From NCBI RefSeq assembly GCF_900188085.1, contig NZ_FZOU01000001.1:62001-126000 (forward strand): DNA of 64,000 nt. The letters run 5' to 3'. The notes below the pieces were generated by a model. The model was not told the origin of the DNA. It did no database searches and saw nothing but the letters and a program-made list of their open reading frames with translations. The position numbers were made by a program, and so were the translations under genes. Origin of the DNA: Granulicella rosea. GTDB lineage: Bacteria; Acidobacteriota; Terriglobia; Terriglobales; Acidobacteriaceae. Below, in pieces: positions 39,801-48,560 of this stretch (its first letter is position 1; each line of letters starts with the position of its first letter).

Positions 39801-41267
39801 TCAACCGGCTGCGTTTTGCAGCGTCTCGATCGCCTGCCCGACGCGCAGCATGGTGGCCTCGTCGAAGTGCTTGCCCATGATCTGAACGCCGATGGGCAGG
39901 CCCTCGGCGGTTTCGCCGCAGGGCACGCTCATGCCGCAGATGCCCGCAAGCGACGCCGCGACTGAGTAGATGTCCGCCAGGTACATGGCGACCGGGTCGT
40001 CGGTCTTTTCGCCCAGCCTGAAGGCCGGGGTCGGCGTCATCGGGCCGACGATGACGTCGCAGCTCTCGAAGGCTTCGAGGAAGTCGCGGGTCAGCAACGC
40101 ACGAACCTGCTGGGCTTTCTTATAGTAGGCGTCGTAATATCCCGCGCTGAGTGCGTAGGTTCCGAGCAGAATGCGGCGCTTGACCTCCGGGCCGAAGCCC
40201 TCTTCGCGGGTCTTCTTGAACATCGCAGACAGGGTCTTCGAATCGCCGGACCGGTGGCCGAAGCGGACGCCATCGAAGCGCTGCAGGTTGGAGCTGGCCT
40301 CGGCCGTCGCGATGACGTAGTACGTCGGGATCGCGTAGGCGGTGTGCTTCAGATGAACCGGCACGATGGTGCAGCCGAGCGACTTCAGGCCGTCGAGCGC
40401 GCGCTCGATGGCGGCGCGAATCTCCGGGTCGAGGCCCTCGCCGAAGTACTCCGCCGGGACGCCGATGCGCAGCCCATCGACCGGCTTCGCCAGCGCGCCC
40501 ACGTAGTCGCCGACCGGCTGGTCGGAGGTCGTGGCGTCAAGCGGGTCCTTGCCGGCGAGCACCTGCAGCATGGTCGCCGCATCTTTCACGTTGGCCGTGA
40601 AGGGGCCGACGCGGTCGAGCGACGAGGCGAAGGCGATGAGGCCGTAGCGGCTGACGCGTCCGTAGGTGGGCAGAACTCCAACCACGCCGCAAAATGCGGC
40701 TGGTTGACGAATCGACCCACCGGTGTCCGTGCCGAGGGTCGCGGCGGCGAATCCGGCAGCGACCGCGGCCGCCGAACCACCCGACGAACCGCCAGGGACG
40801 CGGTCCAACGCCTTTGGATTCTTCACCGGGCCATAGGCCGAGTTTTCGTTCGACGAACCCATCGCGAACTCGTCACAGTTGATCTTGCCCAGCAGGACGG
40901 CGCCGGCGGCTTCGAGCTTCGTGACAGCGGTGGCGTCGTAGGGCGGCAGGTAGCCCTTCAGAATCAACGAGCCCGCCGTCGCCGGCGAACCGGTCATGGT
41001 GAGGACGTCCTTGATCCCAATGGGCACACCGGCCAGCGGACCGAGATCCTGCCCGGCGGCGCGCGCGGCGTCCACCTTCGCCGCCTGGGCGAGGGCGCGA
41101 TCGCGGCTCAGGGCCAGGAAGCTGTTGATTCCCTTCCCTGTCGTTCCCTGAGAGACGGGGCCGTCTTCGGCAGCGATCAAGGCGTAGTGGCGCTCGGCCA
41201 GCTCGGTGGCGGAGGCGGCTGCTTTGGCTTCGTCGATGGTCAACATCTTGAAATTTGTCTCGTACAT
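39801..41267 (-). CDS. gatA: Glutamyl-tRNA(Gln)/aspartyl-tRNA(Asn) amidotransferase subunit A
   Basis: A 488-residue amidase-signature protein that releases ammonia from glutamine for the conversion of misacylated Glu-tRNA(Gln) (and/or Asp-tRNA(Asn)). The Ser-cisSer-Lys triad is visible: Lys86 in IGIKDVLT, Ser161 in [14 protein letters not shown] and nucleophile Ser185 in [13 protein letters not shown]-terminal [14 protein letters not shown] and '[19 protein letters not shown]' (core [14 protein letters not shown]) complete the family. Its ATG overlaps the gatC stop (TAATG), so the two are coupled. gatB is not in the window. Confidence 0.96.
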   Translation of the reverse strand: MYETNFKMLTIDEAKAAASATELAERHYALIAAEDGPVSQGTTGKGINSFLALSRDRALAQAAKVDAARAAGQDLGPLAGVPIGIKDVLTMTGSPATAGSLILKGYLPPYDATAVTKLEAAGAVLLGKINCDEFAMGSSNENSAYGPVKNPKALDRVPGGSSGGSAAAVAAGFAAATLGTDTGGSIRQPAAFCGVVGVLPTYGRVSRYGLIAFASSLDRVGPFTANVKDAATMLQVLAGKDPLDATTSDQPVGDYVGALAKPVDGLRIGVPAEYFGEGLDPEIRAAIERALDGLKSLGCTIVPVHLKHTAYAIPTYYVIATAEASSNLQRFDGVRFGHRSGDSKTLSAMFKKTREEGFGPEVKRRILLGTYALSAGYYDAYYKKAQQVRALLTRDFLEAFESCDVIVGPMTPTPAFRLGEKTDDPVAMYLADIYSVAASLAGICGMSVPCGETAEGLPIGVQIMGKHFDEATMLRVGQAIETLQNAAG

Positions 41268-41605
41268 TAGCGCTCAATCACCTTGGGAACCTTGAAGAAA
41301 CGGCCATCGGACTCGGGCGCGGAGGCCATGACGGCGGCGCGGTTGACGGACGGGCGGACCTCGTCGAGGCGCAGCGCGCGGCCGACCTCGTCCTTGGGCA
41401 GGGCGAGCATCTGGCCGACCTGCGCCATGGGCTCGACGCCGGTGGTGTCCAGCTCGTTCAGCTGGGCGACGTGGCCGAGGATGGCGTTCAGGTCGCGCTG
41501 CATGCGCGGCTCCTCCTCGGCGGTCAACTCCAGGTTGGCCAGCTCCGCGACGCGGCGTACATCGGCCAGCGTTACACCCTCGGCGAATTCTACTGTCTCA
41601 CTCAT
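41267..41605 (-). CDS. gatC: Glu/Asp-tRNA amidotransferase subunit C
   Basis: A 112-residue small subunit that stabilises GatA. '[44 protein letters not shown]' is the family core (short form: [20 protein letters not shown]), and the C-terminus has [12 protein letters not shown]. Length slightly exceeds the usual 95-100 residues. The start ATG 41605 is chosen with AGAGG 6 bases upstream; another ATG two codons earlier is too near the ribosome-binding site. Directly coupled with gatA. Confidence 0.95.
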   Translation of the reverse strand: MSETVEFAEGVTLADVRRVAELANLELTAEEEPRMQRDLNAILGHVAQLNELDTTGVEPMAQVGQMLALPKDEVGRALRLDEVRPSVNRAAVMASAPESDGRFFKVPKVIER

Positions 41606-41639
41606 ATTCATCCTCTTGACGGGGGTTGAAAGCTCCCCG

Positions 41640-41716
41640 GCATTCCCTCGGCGGCTAAAACCGCGCGGCGGGGCAAATTTGGCGGCGGGACTGAAGTCCC
41701 GCCCGTTCAAAACATC
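41640..41716. repeat. REP-like palindromes upstream of gatC
   Basis: GGCGGCTAAAACCGC and GGCGGGACTGAAGTCCCGCC lie close together between the gatC start and the DUF721 gene. They resemble the GGGGCTTCAGCCCC family with other arms. Confidence 0.6.
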
Positions 41717-41747
41717 CGGCCGGTTTCAAACGGGCTGCCGGCCTCAA

Positions 41748-42026
41748 CTATTTCTTCAGTTCAAAGTGTATCCCGGCGGACTTCACTCCGGCGATTCGGG
41801 CAAGCTCGCGTTCGAGAGTTCCGTGCATGGAGATCATCTGTTTGAGCCATGTGACGTCCGAGACCGCGACCTGGATGACGCCGTCGGTGAAGCCGACGAC
41901 CTGGCCGCGCTCGGCCATGGCGCGTCCGCAGGCGACCGGCCACGCGGCGGCGAGGCGGTCGAGGTCGGGCATCGACCGCAGGCTGCGGCCCAGTTGCTGC
42001 TTCAGGATGTCGCGCATGGAGTCCAT
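41748..42026 (-). CDS. DUF721/DciA-like protein
   Basis: A 92-residue protein with the DUF721 pattern: N-terminal 'LLKQQLGRSLR'-like helix (core ILKQQLGRSLRSMPDLDRL), AAAWPVACGRAMAERGQVV, and VIQVAVSDVTWLKQMISM. In other bacteria DciA, a member of this family, loads the replicative helicase; this short copy fits the family core but the role is inferred. ATG 42026 lies right after the stop codon of the glycosyltransferase gene, so the two are coupled in one transcript. Confidence 0.85.
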   Translation of the reverse strand: MDSMRDILKQQLGRSLRSMPDLDRLAAAWPVACGRAMAERGQVVGFTDGVIQVAVSDVTWLKQMISMHGTLERELARIAGVKSAGIHFELKK

Positions 42027-43148
42027 TTAAACGGCGTCCTCCAGGACTGGGCGGCAGCGCCCGATCAGATCCCGTGCGGCGGCGACGGCCTGGTCGACCG
42101 TGACGCGCTCCATCGTGTCCTCCGGATGGCCGTCGTACTCGAAGCCGAGGTTGAGAAAGCCGCCGCTGCCATCGGCCGGGCCGATGCCCAGGACGCAGCG
42201 TCCGACGGGGCCCCAGCGATGGTTCGCCGTGGGGCCGTTCAACCCGAGCGTGGGCGCGCCGGCGATAGCCGCCAGGTGCAGCACGCCGGTGTTCACGCTG
42301 ACCGCCAGCCGCGCGCGGTGCAGCACGGAGACCAGCGAGACGAAGCCGTCCGGGCTGCGGAAGGCGACGGCGCGCAGGCCAGCCTGCTGCATCTGGGCGA
42401 CGAAGGGCTGCATACGCTCCATATCCGACGGGGCGCCGGTGACGACGAAGAGCGTCCCCGGGCGGCCGATGCGCCGGGCAAGCTCGATCCAGCGCTCGGA
42501 CGGCCACTCGCGCAGCCAGCTCCGCGCGCCCGAGGCCCAGAGATGGAAGACAATCATGTCGCCCTCGCCCGGCAGCGGCTCCGCCTGCGGCTCGGCAAGG
42601 ATCACCTGCGGCTCGGCGCCGGTGACGATGCCGAGGCCTCTCAGCAGCGCGCGGAAGTTCTCCAACTCGTGGCGATCGTTGCGGTGCTCGACGGCGAGAT
42701 CGTATCCGCGCCCGCGATGCTGGCCGGCGGTGCGGAAGCCGGCGGTGAAGCGAGCGCCAGACTGCATCGTGTAAAAAGCCGTCAGCCGCTGCCAGGAAGA
42801 AAAGTCCAGCAGGATGTCGAACCGGCAGGCGCGGATGGCGCGGACGCTCGCCAGCGGTTTGGTGAGTTCGATGCGCACGCGCGTGTCGGCGCCGGGGATG
42901 ATCTCCGCCGCGGCGAGGTTCTGGGGCATGCAGATGTGCGTGATGTGCGCCTGCGGATAGGCGGCGCGGAGGTCGCGGAGGACGGCCGAAAACAAAAGCG
43001 TATCGCCCAGCGCCGGGGAGCACATGACGCCGATGCGCTCCACCCGGCTCGGCCATTTGCGGCGGTGGCGCACCGTGGCGAGCGCGTTCAGCAGCGGAGT
43101 CCCGACCCAGAGGTCCATCAGCCGGTTGAGTTTGCTGCCACGCTTCAT
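42027..43148 (-). CDS. Glycosyltransferase family 9 (ADP-heptose/LPS type)
   Basis: A 373-residue glycosyltransferase of the heptosyltransferase type (GT9, GT-B fold). N-terminal GVMCSPALGDTLLFSAVLRD resembles the acceptor-binding Rossmann start, and C-terminal VSVNTGVLHLAAIAGAPTLG and GPTANHRWGPVGRC are the donor-binding marks. It probably adds a sugar to LPS or another surface glycan. It is the last of the minus-strand polysaccharide genes and is directly followed by the DUF721 gene. Confidence 0.88.
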   Translation of the reverse strand: MKRGSKLNRLMDLWVGTPLLNALATVRHRRKWPSRVERIGVMCSPALGDTLLFSAVLRDLRAAYPQAHITHICMPQNLAAAEIIPGADTRVRIELTKPLASVRAIRACRFDILLDFSSWQRLTAFYTMQSGARFTAGFRTAGQHRGRGYDLAVEHRNDRHELENFRALLRGLGIVTGAEPQVILAEPQAEPLPGEGDMIVFHLWASGARSWLREWPSERWIELARRIGRPGTLFVVTGAPSDMERMQPFVAQMQQAGLRAVAFRSPDGFVSLVSVLHRARLAVSVNTGVLHLAAIAGAPTLGLNGPTANHRWGPVGRCVLGIGPADGSGGFLNLGFEYDGHPEDTMERVTVDQAVAAARDLIGRCRPVLEDAV

Positions 43149-43271
43149 GGCTTCATTCTAATTGGACGATACGTCTACGCCGGACAGGAACGAGCCATGG
43201 AAAAGGGCGAAATGCGGGGGTCTCTCCACTCCGCTGCGCTTCGGTCGAGATGACGGCAGTCTGGGGTGATG

Positions 43272-44048
43272 CTAGTAGGCCCCGTCTTTATTGACGACGG
43301 CGAGGAACGTGCGCAGCAGAATCCAGAGGTCGCGCCGGAGCGACCAGCGCTGGACGTAGTCGGCGTCCAGATTGACGCGCTCGTCGTAGGTGAGCTTGCT
43401 ACGGCCGGAGACCTGCCACAGGCCGGTGACGCCGGGTTTGACGCGGGTGTAGAAGGTGAACTGCTCGCGGTACTTCTCTACTTCCTGGGCGACGATGGGG
43501 CGAGGTCCGACGAGGCTCATCTGGCCGGTGATGACGTTCCAGACCTGCGGAAGCTCGTCCAGGCTGGAGCGGCGCAGGAAGCGTCCGAGCGGCGTGATGC
43601 GCGGATCGTGCTTCAGCTTGTGGCTGCGATTCCACTCGGCGCGCGCCTTGGGATGCTTCTTCAGGTAGCGATCGAGCACCTCGGTGGAGTTCACGCACAT
43701 GGTGCGGAACTTCCACATGGAAAAGAAGGCGCCGTTATGACAGATGCGACGGTGCGAGAAGAAGGTAGGTCCGGGCGAGGTGAGGCGCACCAGCAGGCCG
43801 ACGATCAAGAGCGCCGGCAACAGGATGGGCAACGCCATCAGGATGAGTACGATATCGGTCGTGCGTTTGACGATGCGGTAGCGGAAGTGCGCCGAAGGCA
43901 GCGACTCTGCCCCGCGCACGCCCTCGCGCGGCTGGCTGCGTGAGCCGCCCGTCGCCATCGTGTAATCGTAGAGATCTGCTGTCGCCGAAGCGAGCTGCAC
44001 GCCGGGAAGCTCGGATTCCGTCTGCATGAGAGGCCCATCTACGAGCAT
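43272..44048 (-). CDS. Sugar transferase, polysaccharide initiation (WcaJ C-terminal type)
   Basis: A 258-residue polyprenyl-phosphate sugar-1-phosphate transferase that starts repeat-unit assembly on the lipid carrier. After a 55-residue N-terminus comes one hydrophobic segment (about 62-88, [19 protein letters not shown]), then the catalytic domain: [26 protein letters not shown], '[31 protein letters not shown]' (core [15 protein letters not shown]), and [14 protein letters not shown]. The acidic pair DE and the TGLWQVSGR are intact. It is the short form, without the N-terminal membrane domains. First sugar unknown. Confidence 0.93.
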   Translation of the reverse strand: MLVDGPLMQTESELPGVQLASATADLYDYTMATGGSRSQPREGVRGAESLPSAHFRYRIVKRTTDIVLILMALPILLPALLIVGLLVRLTSPGPTFFSHRRICHNGAFFSMWKFRTMCVNSTEVLDRYLKKHPKARAEWNRSHKLKHDPRITPLGRFLRRSSLDELPQVWNVITGQMSLVGPRPIVAQEVEKYREQFTFYTRVKPGVTGLWQVSGRSKLTYDERVNLDADYVQRWSLRRDLWILLRTFLAVVNKDGAY

Positions 44049-44308
44049 GCGCGTTCTTCGCTCGTGTGCTGGATCGATCCGCTAAGGTCAAAAATCAAGG
44101 GCTTACAGCGCGCGTCCGCAAAGGCCAAGGGAAGTCTGCGGAGGTTCGTTTCGGAAAAACTGGGTCGAGCAATCTTCCTGTAGGGAGCTCGTGTCTCCTC
44201 TTTAAGCTGCGACCAGTCTAACCCGGTCTGACCATTCTGTATGCCGCAATAGAGTCAAATTCTCCCAGATGGGTTGCTTTAAGGCCGATGCGGGTGACCG
44301 GGTCCGCT

Positions 44309-44692
44309 TCAGGCGACGGCGTTCTGCGCGGCCTTGTTCTCGACGGCGGCCGTGGCGGCGGCGACCAGCGTCTCGGTGCCGTTGGTGATGCCGAGATAGC
44401 TGGTGATGATGGTCTCGCCGACGCCCAGGGTCGCCTCGATCTCGGCCAGACTCTCTCCCTGGGAGTAGAGCAGGCGCGCCTCGGCCTGTTTAGAAAGCTG
44501 CACCTGGTCCGAATCGGTCGTCTTGGCCGTCTGCTGCTTCGCAACCGACGCGCTCGATTGCGCCGTCGAGGGCAGCGGGCTCAACTGCGCGACGGACGAA
44601 CTGCTGGAGCCCTGGCCGGAATACTGGCCCGCATACTGGCTCACGGGCAGGCTGCTCACTCCACTCAAATCGATGCTTGCGATGGCGCTCAT
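44309..44692 (-). CDS. Small protein with DxVxLS motif and HTH-like C-terminus
   Basis: A 127-residue protein with a Ser/Gln/Ala-rich N-terminus (1-70), then DSDQVQLSKQAEARLLYSQG (about 71-90) and a helical C-terminus with SLAEIEATLGVGETIITSYL, resembling a helix-turn-helix without being a clear family match. The DQVQLS motif is shared with the 74-residue protein at 16409. AAGGAGA precedes ATG 44692. It lies inside the polysaccharide locus between the initiating transferase and a glycosyltransferase, and may regulate it. I do not recognise the family. Confidence 0.7.
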   Translation of the reverse strand: MSAIASIDLSGVSSLPVSQYAGQYSGQGSSSSSVAQLSPLPSTAQSSASVAKQQTAKTTDSDQVQLSKQAEARLLYSQGESLAEIEATLGVGETIITSYLGITNGTETLVAAATAAVENKAAQNAVA

Positions 44693-44851
44693 CTTCGATC
44701 TCCTTCCGGGCTTCCTGTTCAAGCAAGCTGGGCCGGCCGAGCCGTACCCAATACTGCTTCTGTCTCTGCGTTCATCGGCATAGCCGCAGCGAACTTGAGA
44801 GGTGTCACGAGAAAAAAACGGGCGATGCACGGCGCGAATCGTACGACACGA

Positions 44852-45937
44852 TCAGCCCAGCAGGTGGTTCAGCACCGGGGCGGTGTCCGCGGCGCAGCGA
44901 GCGTAGCTGAACTGCTCCAGCCGCCGGCGGCCGGCGGAGCGAAGGGCGTTCATCCGCCGCGCATCGAGGACCGCAAGCAAAGACTGGGCGAGCGACGAGG
45001 CGTCGTGCGGGTCGAAGTAGAGGGCCGCGTCGCCGGCGACCTCGGGCAGCGAACCAGCGTTCGAGACGAGCACGGGACAGTCGAGCTGCATGGCTTCGAG
45101 CAGAGGCAGACCGAAGCCTTCGTAGACCGAGGGCAGCACCAGCGCGGCCGCGCCGGCGTAGAGCTGGATGAGTTCGGCGTCGGAGACCTCGCCGGCGAAG
45201 CGTACGCGGTCGCCCATGTTCGCTGCCTGGCGGAGGACGGCTGCGTCTCCTGTGCCAAGTCCGTGGACGCGTCCGGCGATGACGATGCGGTGGGGCAGGC
45301 GACCAGCCACCTGGGCAAAGGCCTCCAGCAGCCGGGTGAGGTTCTTGTTCGGCTTCACATTGCCCACGAAGAGCAGGTAGGGGCAGCCATCGGCTTCGCG
45401 ATGCGGCTCGGCCTGGGTGGGCCAGCCGGCGTCGAGGCCGGGATGCGTCACCGTAATCTTGCAGCGTTCGACGCCAAGTTTCGCGACCAGCTCGCCGGCG
45501 GTGAACTCCGAGACCGTCAGCAGCGCGGAGGCCTGCGCTGCCGCGCGCTCGATCAGCAGACGCGCATAACGGCGCTTCAGTTCGCTGTCGAGCAGGGCGG
45601 GCAGAGCGATCGGCGCGATGTCGTGTATGGTGACGACCATGCGGCCGCGATGGTAAAGCGGCGCGTTATAGTGCGGAATCCAAAGGAGGTCGGGCGATCC
45701 CCAAAGCCCACGCAGGCCGAGAAGCTGCTCCTGAGGACTGTAAACGGCGGCCGTTGTCTCGACGATCTGAAGGCGCGTATCGCTCAGCCAGGCAGCCTCG
45801 CCCAGCAGACCGGGACGCGTGACGACGCGGATGGAATCGGCCGTCAGCAGGGGCAGAAGCTGCGGGACGAGATTCTGGAGGTACCGCCCGATGCCGGAGT
45901 TGCGGTACGTGCGGAGATCGATGGTCAGGCGCGGCAT
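44852..45937 (-). CDS. Glycosyltransferase family 1 (GT4-like)
   Basis: A 361-residue GT-B glycosyltransferase. N-terminal MPRLTIDLRTYRNSGIGRYL is the usual start of mannosyltransferase-like proteins, VVTIHDIAPIALPALL is the middle Rossmann region, PYLLFVGNVKPNKNLTRLLE starts the donor-binding half, and the EX7E-type region is PSVYEGFGLPLLEAMQLDCP. It probably transfers a hexose to the polysaccharide repeat unit. The longer open frame upstream of ATG 45937 is not supported. Confidence 0.92.
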   Translation of the reverse strand: MPRLTIDLRTYRNSGIGRYLQNLVPQLLPLLTADSIRVVTRPGLLGEAAWLSDTRLQIVETTAAVYSPQEQLLGLRGLWGSPDLLWIPHYNAPLYHRGRMVVTIHDIAPIALPALLDSELKRRYARLLIERAAAQASALLTVSEFTAGELVAKLGVERCKITVTHPGLDAGWPTQAEPHREADGCPYLLFVGNVKPNKNLTRLLEAFAQVAGRLPHRIVIAGRVHGLGTGDAAVLRQAANMGDRVRFAGEVSDAELIQLYAGAAALVLPSVYEGFGLPLLEAMQLDCPVLVSNAGSLPEVAGDAALYFDPHDASSLAQSLLAVLDARRMNALRSAGRRRLEQFSYARCAADTAPVLNHLLG

Positions 45938-46101
45938 CGTGGCTTCACGGCTTCGGTCTGGCCCTGCACATCGCGGTTGCCGGAGGTATCGATCTGGCTG
46001 CGCATTCTTGCCTCTGAGTGTAGACGAGACAGGAGAGAACGCCAAATGATCGACCGTGCCGTTTTAGAGACGTTCTGATTAAGTCCGCAACCCATATCCC
46101 A

Positions 46102-46157
46102 GGGGCTAAAGCCCCACTGACTCTGCGGGGCTTATTGTCCGGGCTAAAGCCCGGACC
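46102..46157. repeat. REP-like palindromes flanked by TCTGATTA inverted repeats
   Basis: GGGGCTAAAGCCCC (46102-46115) and GTCCGGGCTAAAGCCCGGAC (46138-46157). Outside them, TTCTGATTAAG (about 46073) and CCTAATCAGAGG (about 46160) are complementary, so the whole 46073-46172 stretch can fold. It separates two glycosyltransferase genes. Confidence 0.7.
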
Positions 46158-46176
46158 TATCCTAATCAGAGGTTCC

Positions 46177-47055
46177 TTAGAGGCGTTCGCTAAAGGCGCG
46201 GTTGCGCTCCTGAAGGAAGATTCGCACGCCGTGCAGGACGGCCGTGAAGTTGCTCCACTCCCGCCGCCGCAGACGATTGCCGAGCCGCAGCAGCAGATAG
46301 ATGGCTCCGGAGACGGCCGGAACCGGCGCATGGCGGAAGAGCAGACGCAGGGTCGAGGTGGTGGCGAACTGGTCGATCAATGGACTGTGTCTGGGGCTGC
46401 TGGCGCCTTCGCGGTGCAGAATGGCCGTGCCTTCGGCAAGGACGAGAGGGTGGCCGGCGCGGTGAAGGCGGAGGCACAGGTCGACGTCGTCGCAGTACAT
46501 GAAGAAGCCTTCGTGCAGGATGCCGACCTGCTCCAGCACCCATCGCGGCAGCAGCATGCATGCGCCGGTGAAGAAGGCCGACTCCGGCCCGAAGTCGGCG
46601 GGCGCGGTGAAGTGCGAGACGTAGGCGGTCCAGAGGTTGAAGCTGCCGCCTCCCCAGGCCTGCACCTTCGCGGGATCGTGCGCGTAGTAAAGGATCGCGC
46701 CGACGACGCCTGCCTGCGGGTTTCGCCGCGCTGTCGCGACGAGCCGGGAGAGCGTATCGGGCGGCGCGACCGTATCGTTGTTGAGCAGCCAGACGTAATC
46801 CGCACCCTGACTGTACGCGAGCCGCGTGCCGACGTTGCAGCCGCCGGGGAAGCCGAGGTTGGCGCCGGTCTCGACCAGTTGCACCCAGGGGTGCGCGGCG
46901 CGGATGCGGGATACGGAGTCGTTGGTCGAGCCGTTGTCGACGACGATGACCCGCAGGCCGGGGTAGGCCTGCAGACGGAGCGACGCGAGACAATCGATCG
47001 TGTCCTGCCAGCCGTTCCAGTTGACGAGCACGCAGGCGACGCTGGGCGCGCTCAT
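46177..47055 (-). CDS. Glycosyltransferase family 2
   Basis: A 292-residue GT-A glycosyltransferase, rhamnosyltransferase-like. 'VACVLVNWNGWQDTIDCLASL' (core VLVNWNGWQDTI) is the N-terminal Rossmann start; VIVVDNGSTNDSV, YVWLLNNDTV with its DxD-like Asp, and FFMYCDDVDLCLRLHRAG with the acceptor/acidic motif are all visible. ATG 47055 is chosen with GGAG 8 bases upstream; an ATG 14 codons earlier has a badly spaced site. Part of the polysaccharide locus. Confidence 0.9.
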   Translation of the reverse strand: MSAPSVACVLVNWNGWQDTIDCLASLRLQAYPGLRVIVVDNGSTNDSVSRIRAAHPWVQLVETGANLGFPGGCNVGTRLAYSQGADYVWLLNNDTVAPPDTLSRLVATARRNPQAGVVGAILYYAHDPAKVQAWGGGSFNLWTAYVSHFTAPADFGPESAFFTGACMLLPRWVLEQVGILHEGFFMYCDDVDLCLRLHRAGHPLVLAEGTAILHREGASSPRHSPLIDQFATTSTLRLLFRHAPVPAVSGAIYLLLRLGNRLRRREWSNFTAVLHGVRIFLQERNRAFSERL

Positions 47056-47165
47056 GGCGGCGTCTCCGGTCTCGATCCAACCCGCCAAATCCGACATCTC
47101 TCTCCATCGCTTCGAGCGAAGTTTCTTGTGAGCTTACCTCAACCGGGGCGGCCGTTGCCGAGAGT

Positions 47166-48560
47166 TCATTGCCGCGCGTAGAGGCGAAGCAACTGATGGT
47201 TCACGGTGAGCGTGGTCAGGGGCCGGAGCGGCGCCAGCCGGAGCAGTTCCGGACAGTAGAGCACCTGCCGCGGCGCCAGTTCGGGACTCTCCGGTGGGCG
47301 ATCGAAGCAGAGATAGAGGTTGGCGTTGCCGGCCTCGGACATAGTGCTCTCCGCCGCCGCGACGTAGCGTTGAGGATGCGCGAACCAGAGGCGGTAGTCG
47401 CCGTAGATGCGGAGGTCGCGGTCGTTCAACCCCAACTGGCCGGCGGCTGTCTCCACGGCGGCGTGGACGGTCTGGATATCGCGCGCGCGAAAGCCTTGTC
47501 CCTGCGTGAGATGGAAGAGATACAGATATTGCGGGATCGTATAGAGGACGATCGCGGCGGCGGCGAGCCCGGCGCGCTGCTCGGCGCGAAAGGCCGTGAG
47601 CGCCAGCGCGACCAGCGCGGGATAGAGAAAGATCATGTAGGACGGGTTGCCGTGCGGCATCGCGATGGAGAAGATCGTCAGCGCGAGTGCGACGAGAGCC
47701 AGCGCATGCGAGGCGAACTGCTGGCGGCGGCGCCAGTAAACCACCGCCGCCAGCAGGAAGCAGGCCAGCTCCGGCAGATGCCGCAGCCGAGCCAGAAAAT
47801 ACGAGGCAAAGAAGCCGCCAGTAAAGGCGAAGCCCTTCCCTCCGGCGGCGGGCGCCATGCCGCGGAGCAGCGAGAAGACATGGGGATGAAGCGCGAGATA
47901 GACCAGCAACGCCGCCCCCAGCGCGGCGCATTGCGCCAGGATCAGCCGGCGGGTGGCCGGATAGAGGCTATAGGTCAGGACCAGGGCCGCGACGATGCCA
48001 GCCAGCGCGGCAGGCTCGATCTCCGCCGCCAGTGCGGCGATGAACAGGCCCGGCACGGGACGCGCATAGGCTACCAGCAGGAGACCGAGCGAGATGAGCG
48101 CGAAGCTCAGGAACTCGTAGCGGAACTTATTCGCCATGGAGACGCACGGCTCCGACAGCCCAACCGCCAGCAGGAAGAGCGCGCGGTAGCGTGGCGTGTA
48201 GCCGAGCCGCCGCAGTTGCAACTGCCACAGGCCGAGCGCAAGCACCGCAAAGACGGACGACAGCACCGCGGCCGGCCACTGCTGCCAGCCAGCGGGAGCG
48301 AGCACCAGCCCCTGCAGCGCGGCAGCGAGGCGTCCAAAGAGCTGGGTGCCGTCCATCCCGCCCGGAAAGCGCATCCTCATGAACCGGTCGTCGACGATGT
48401 GGTCCACCCAGGCGTTGTACGAGAAGGAAAGGAACCACGGGTTGTCGATATCGTAGGGCCGGTAGCGGAGAAAGGGCGCAAGATAGAGGGTCAGCAACCC
48501 AGCCAGCATCAGCACTGGCGTAGCCCATGTCCTCGACCGCACCCCGCGCGCAACGCTCAA
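47166..48560 (-). CDS. Polytopic membrane protein of the polysaccharide locus
   Basis: A 464-residue protein with about ten hydrophobic segments. The first loop (YRPYDIDNPWFLSFSYNAWV) is like the C-GT/PMT-type glycosyltransferases that use lipid-linked sugars, but no defined family is evident. A soluble C-terminus (about 370-464) follows. TTG 48560 is taken as the start because it overlaps the stop of the polymerase gene as TTGA, so the two are probably coupled; the 64-codon longer frame upstream overlaps the polymerase gene and is rejected. Possible role: sugar addition at the membrane. Confidence 0.75.
   Translation of the reverse strand: MSVARGVRSRTWATPVLMLAGLLTLYLAPFLRYRPYDIDNPWFLSFSYNAWVDHIVDDRFMRMRFPGGMDGTQLFGRLAAALQGLVLAPAGWQQWPAAVLSSVFAVLALGLWQLQLRRLGYTPRYRALFLLAVGLSEPCVSMANKFRYEFLSFALISLGLLLVAYARPVPGLFIAALAAEIEPAALAGIVAALVLTYSLYPATRRLILAQCAALGAALLVYLALHPHVFSLLRGMAPAAGGKGFAFTGGFFASYFLARLRHLPELACFLLAAVVYWRRRQQFASHALALVALALTIFSIAMPHGNPSYMIFLYPALVALALTAFRAEQRAGLAAAAIVLYTIPQYLYLFHLTQGQGFRARDIQTVHAAVETAAGQLGLNDRDLRIYGDYRLWFAHPQRYVAAAESTMSEAGNANLYLCFDRPPESPELAPRQVLYCPELLRLAPLRPLTTLTVNHQLLRLYARQ

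Noticed and set aside
39761..39804. Direct repeat GGCTTTT...CATGTTTTC twice before the gatA stop
   Set aside because: Only two imperfect copies of 21 bases, partly overlapping the gatA stop; it may be chance, so no feature was given.
43217..43252. GGGGTCTCTCCACTCCGCTGCGCTTCGGTCGAGATGAC and a similar sequence at about 58852-58888
   Set aside because: They resemble the right arm of the GTCATYCTGAGCG family, but lack a facing arm, so they were not listed as full elements.
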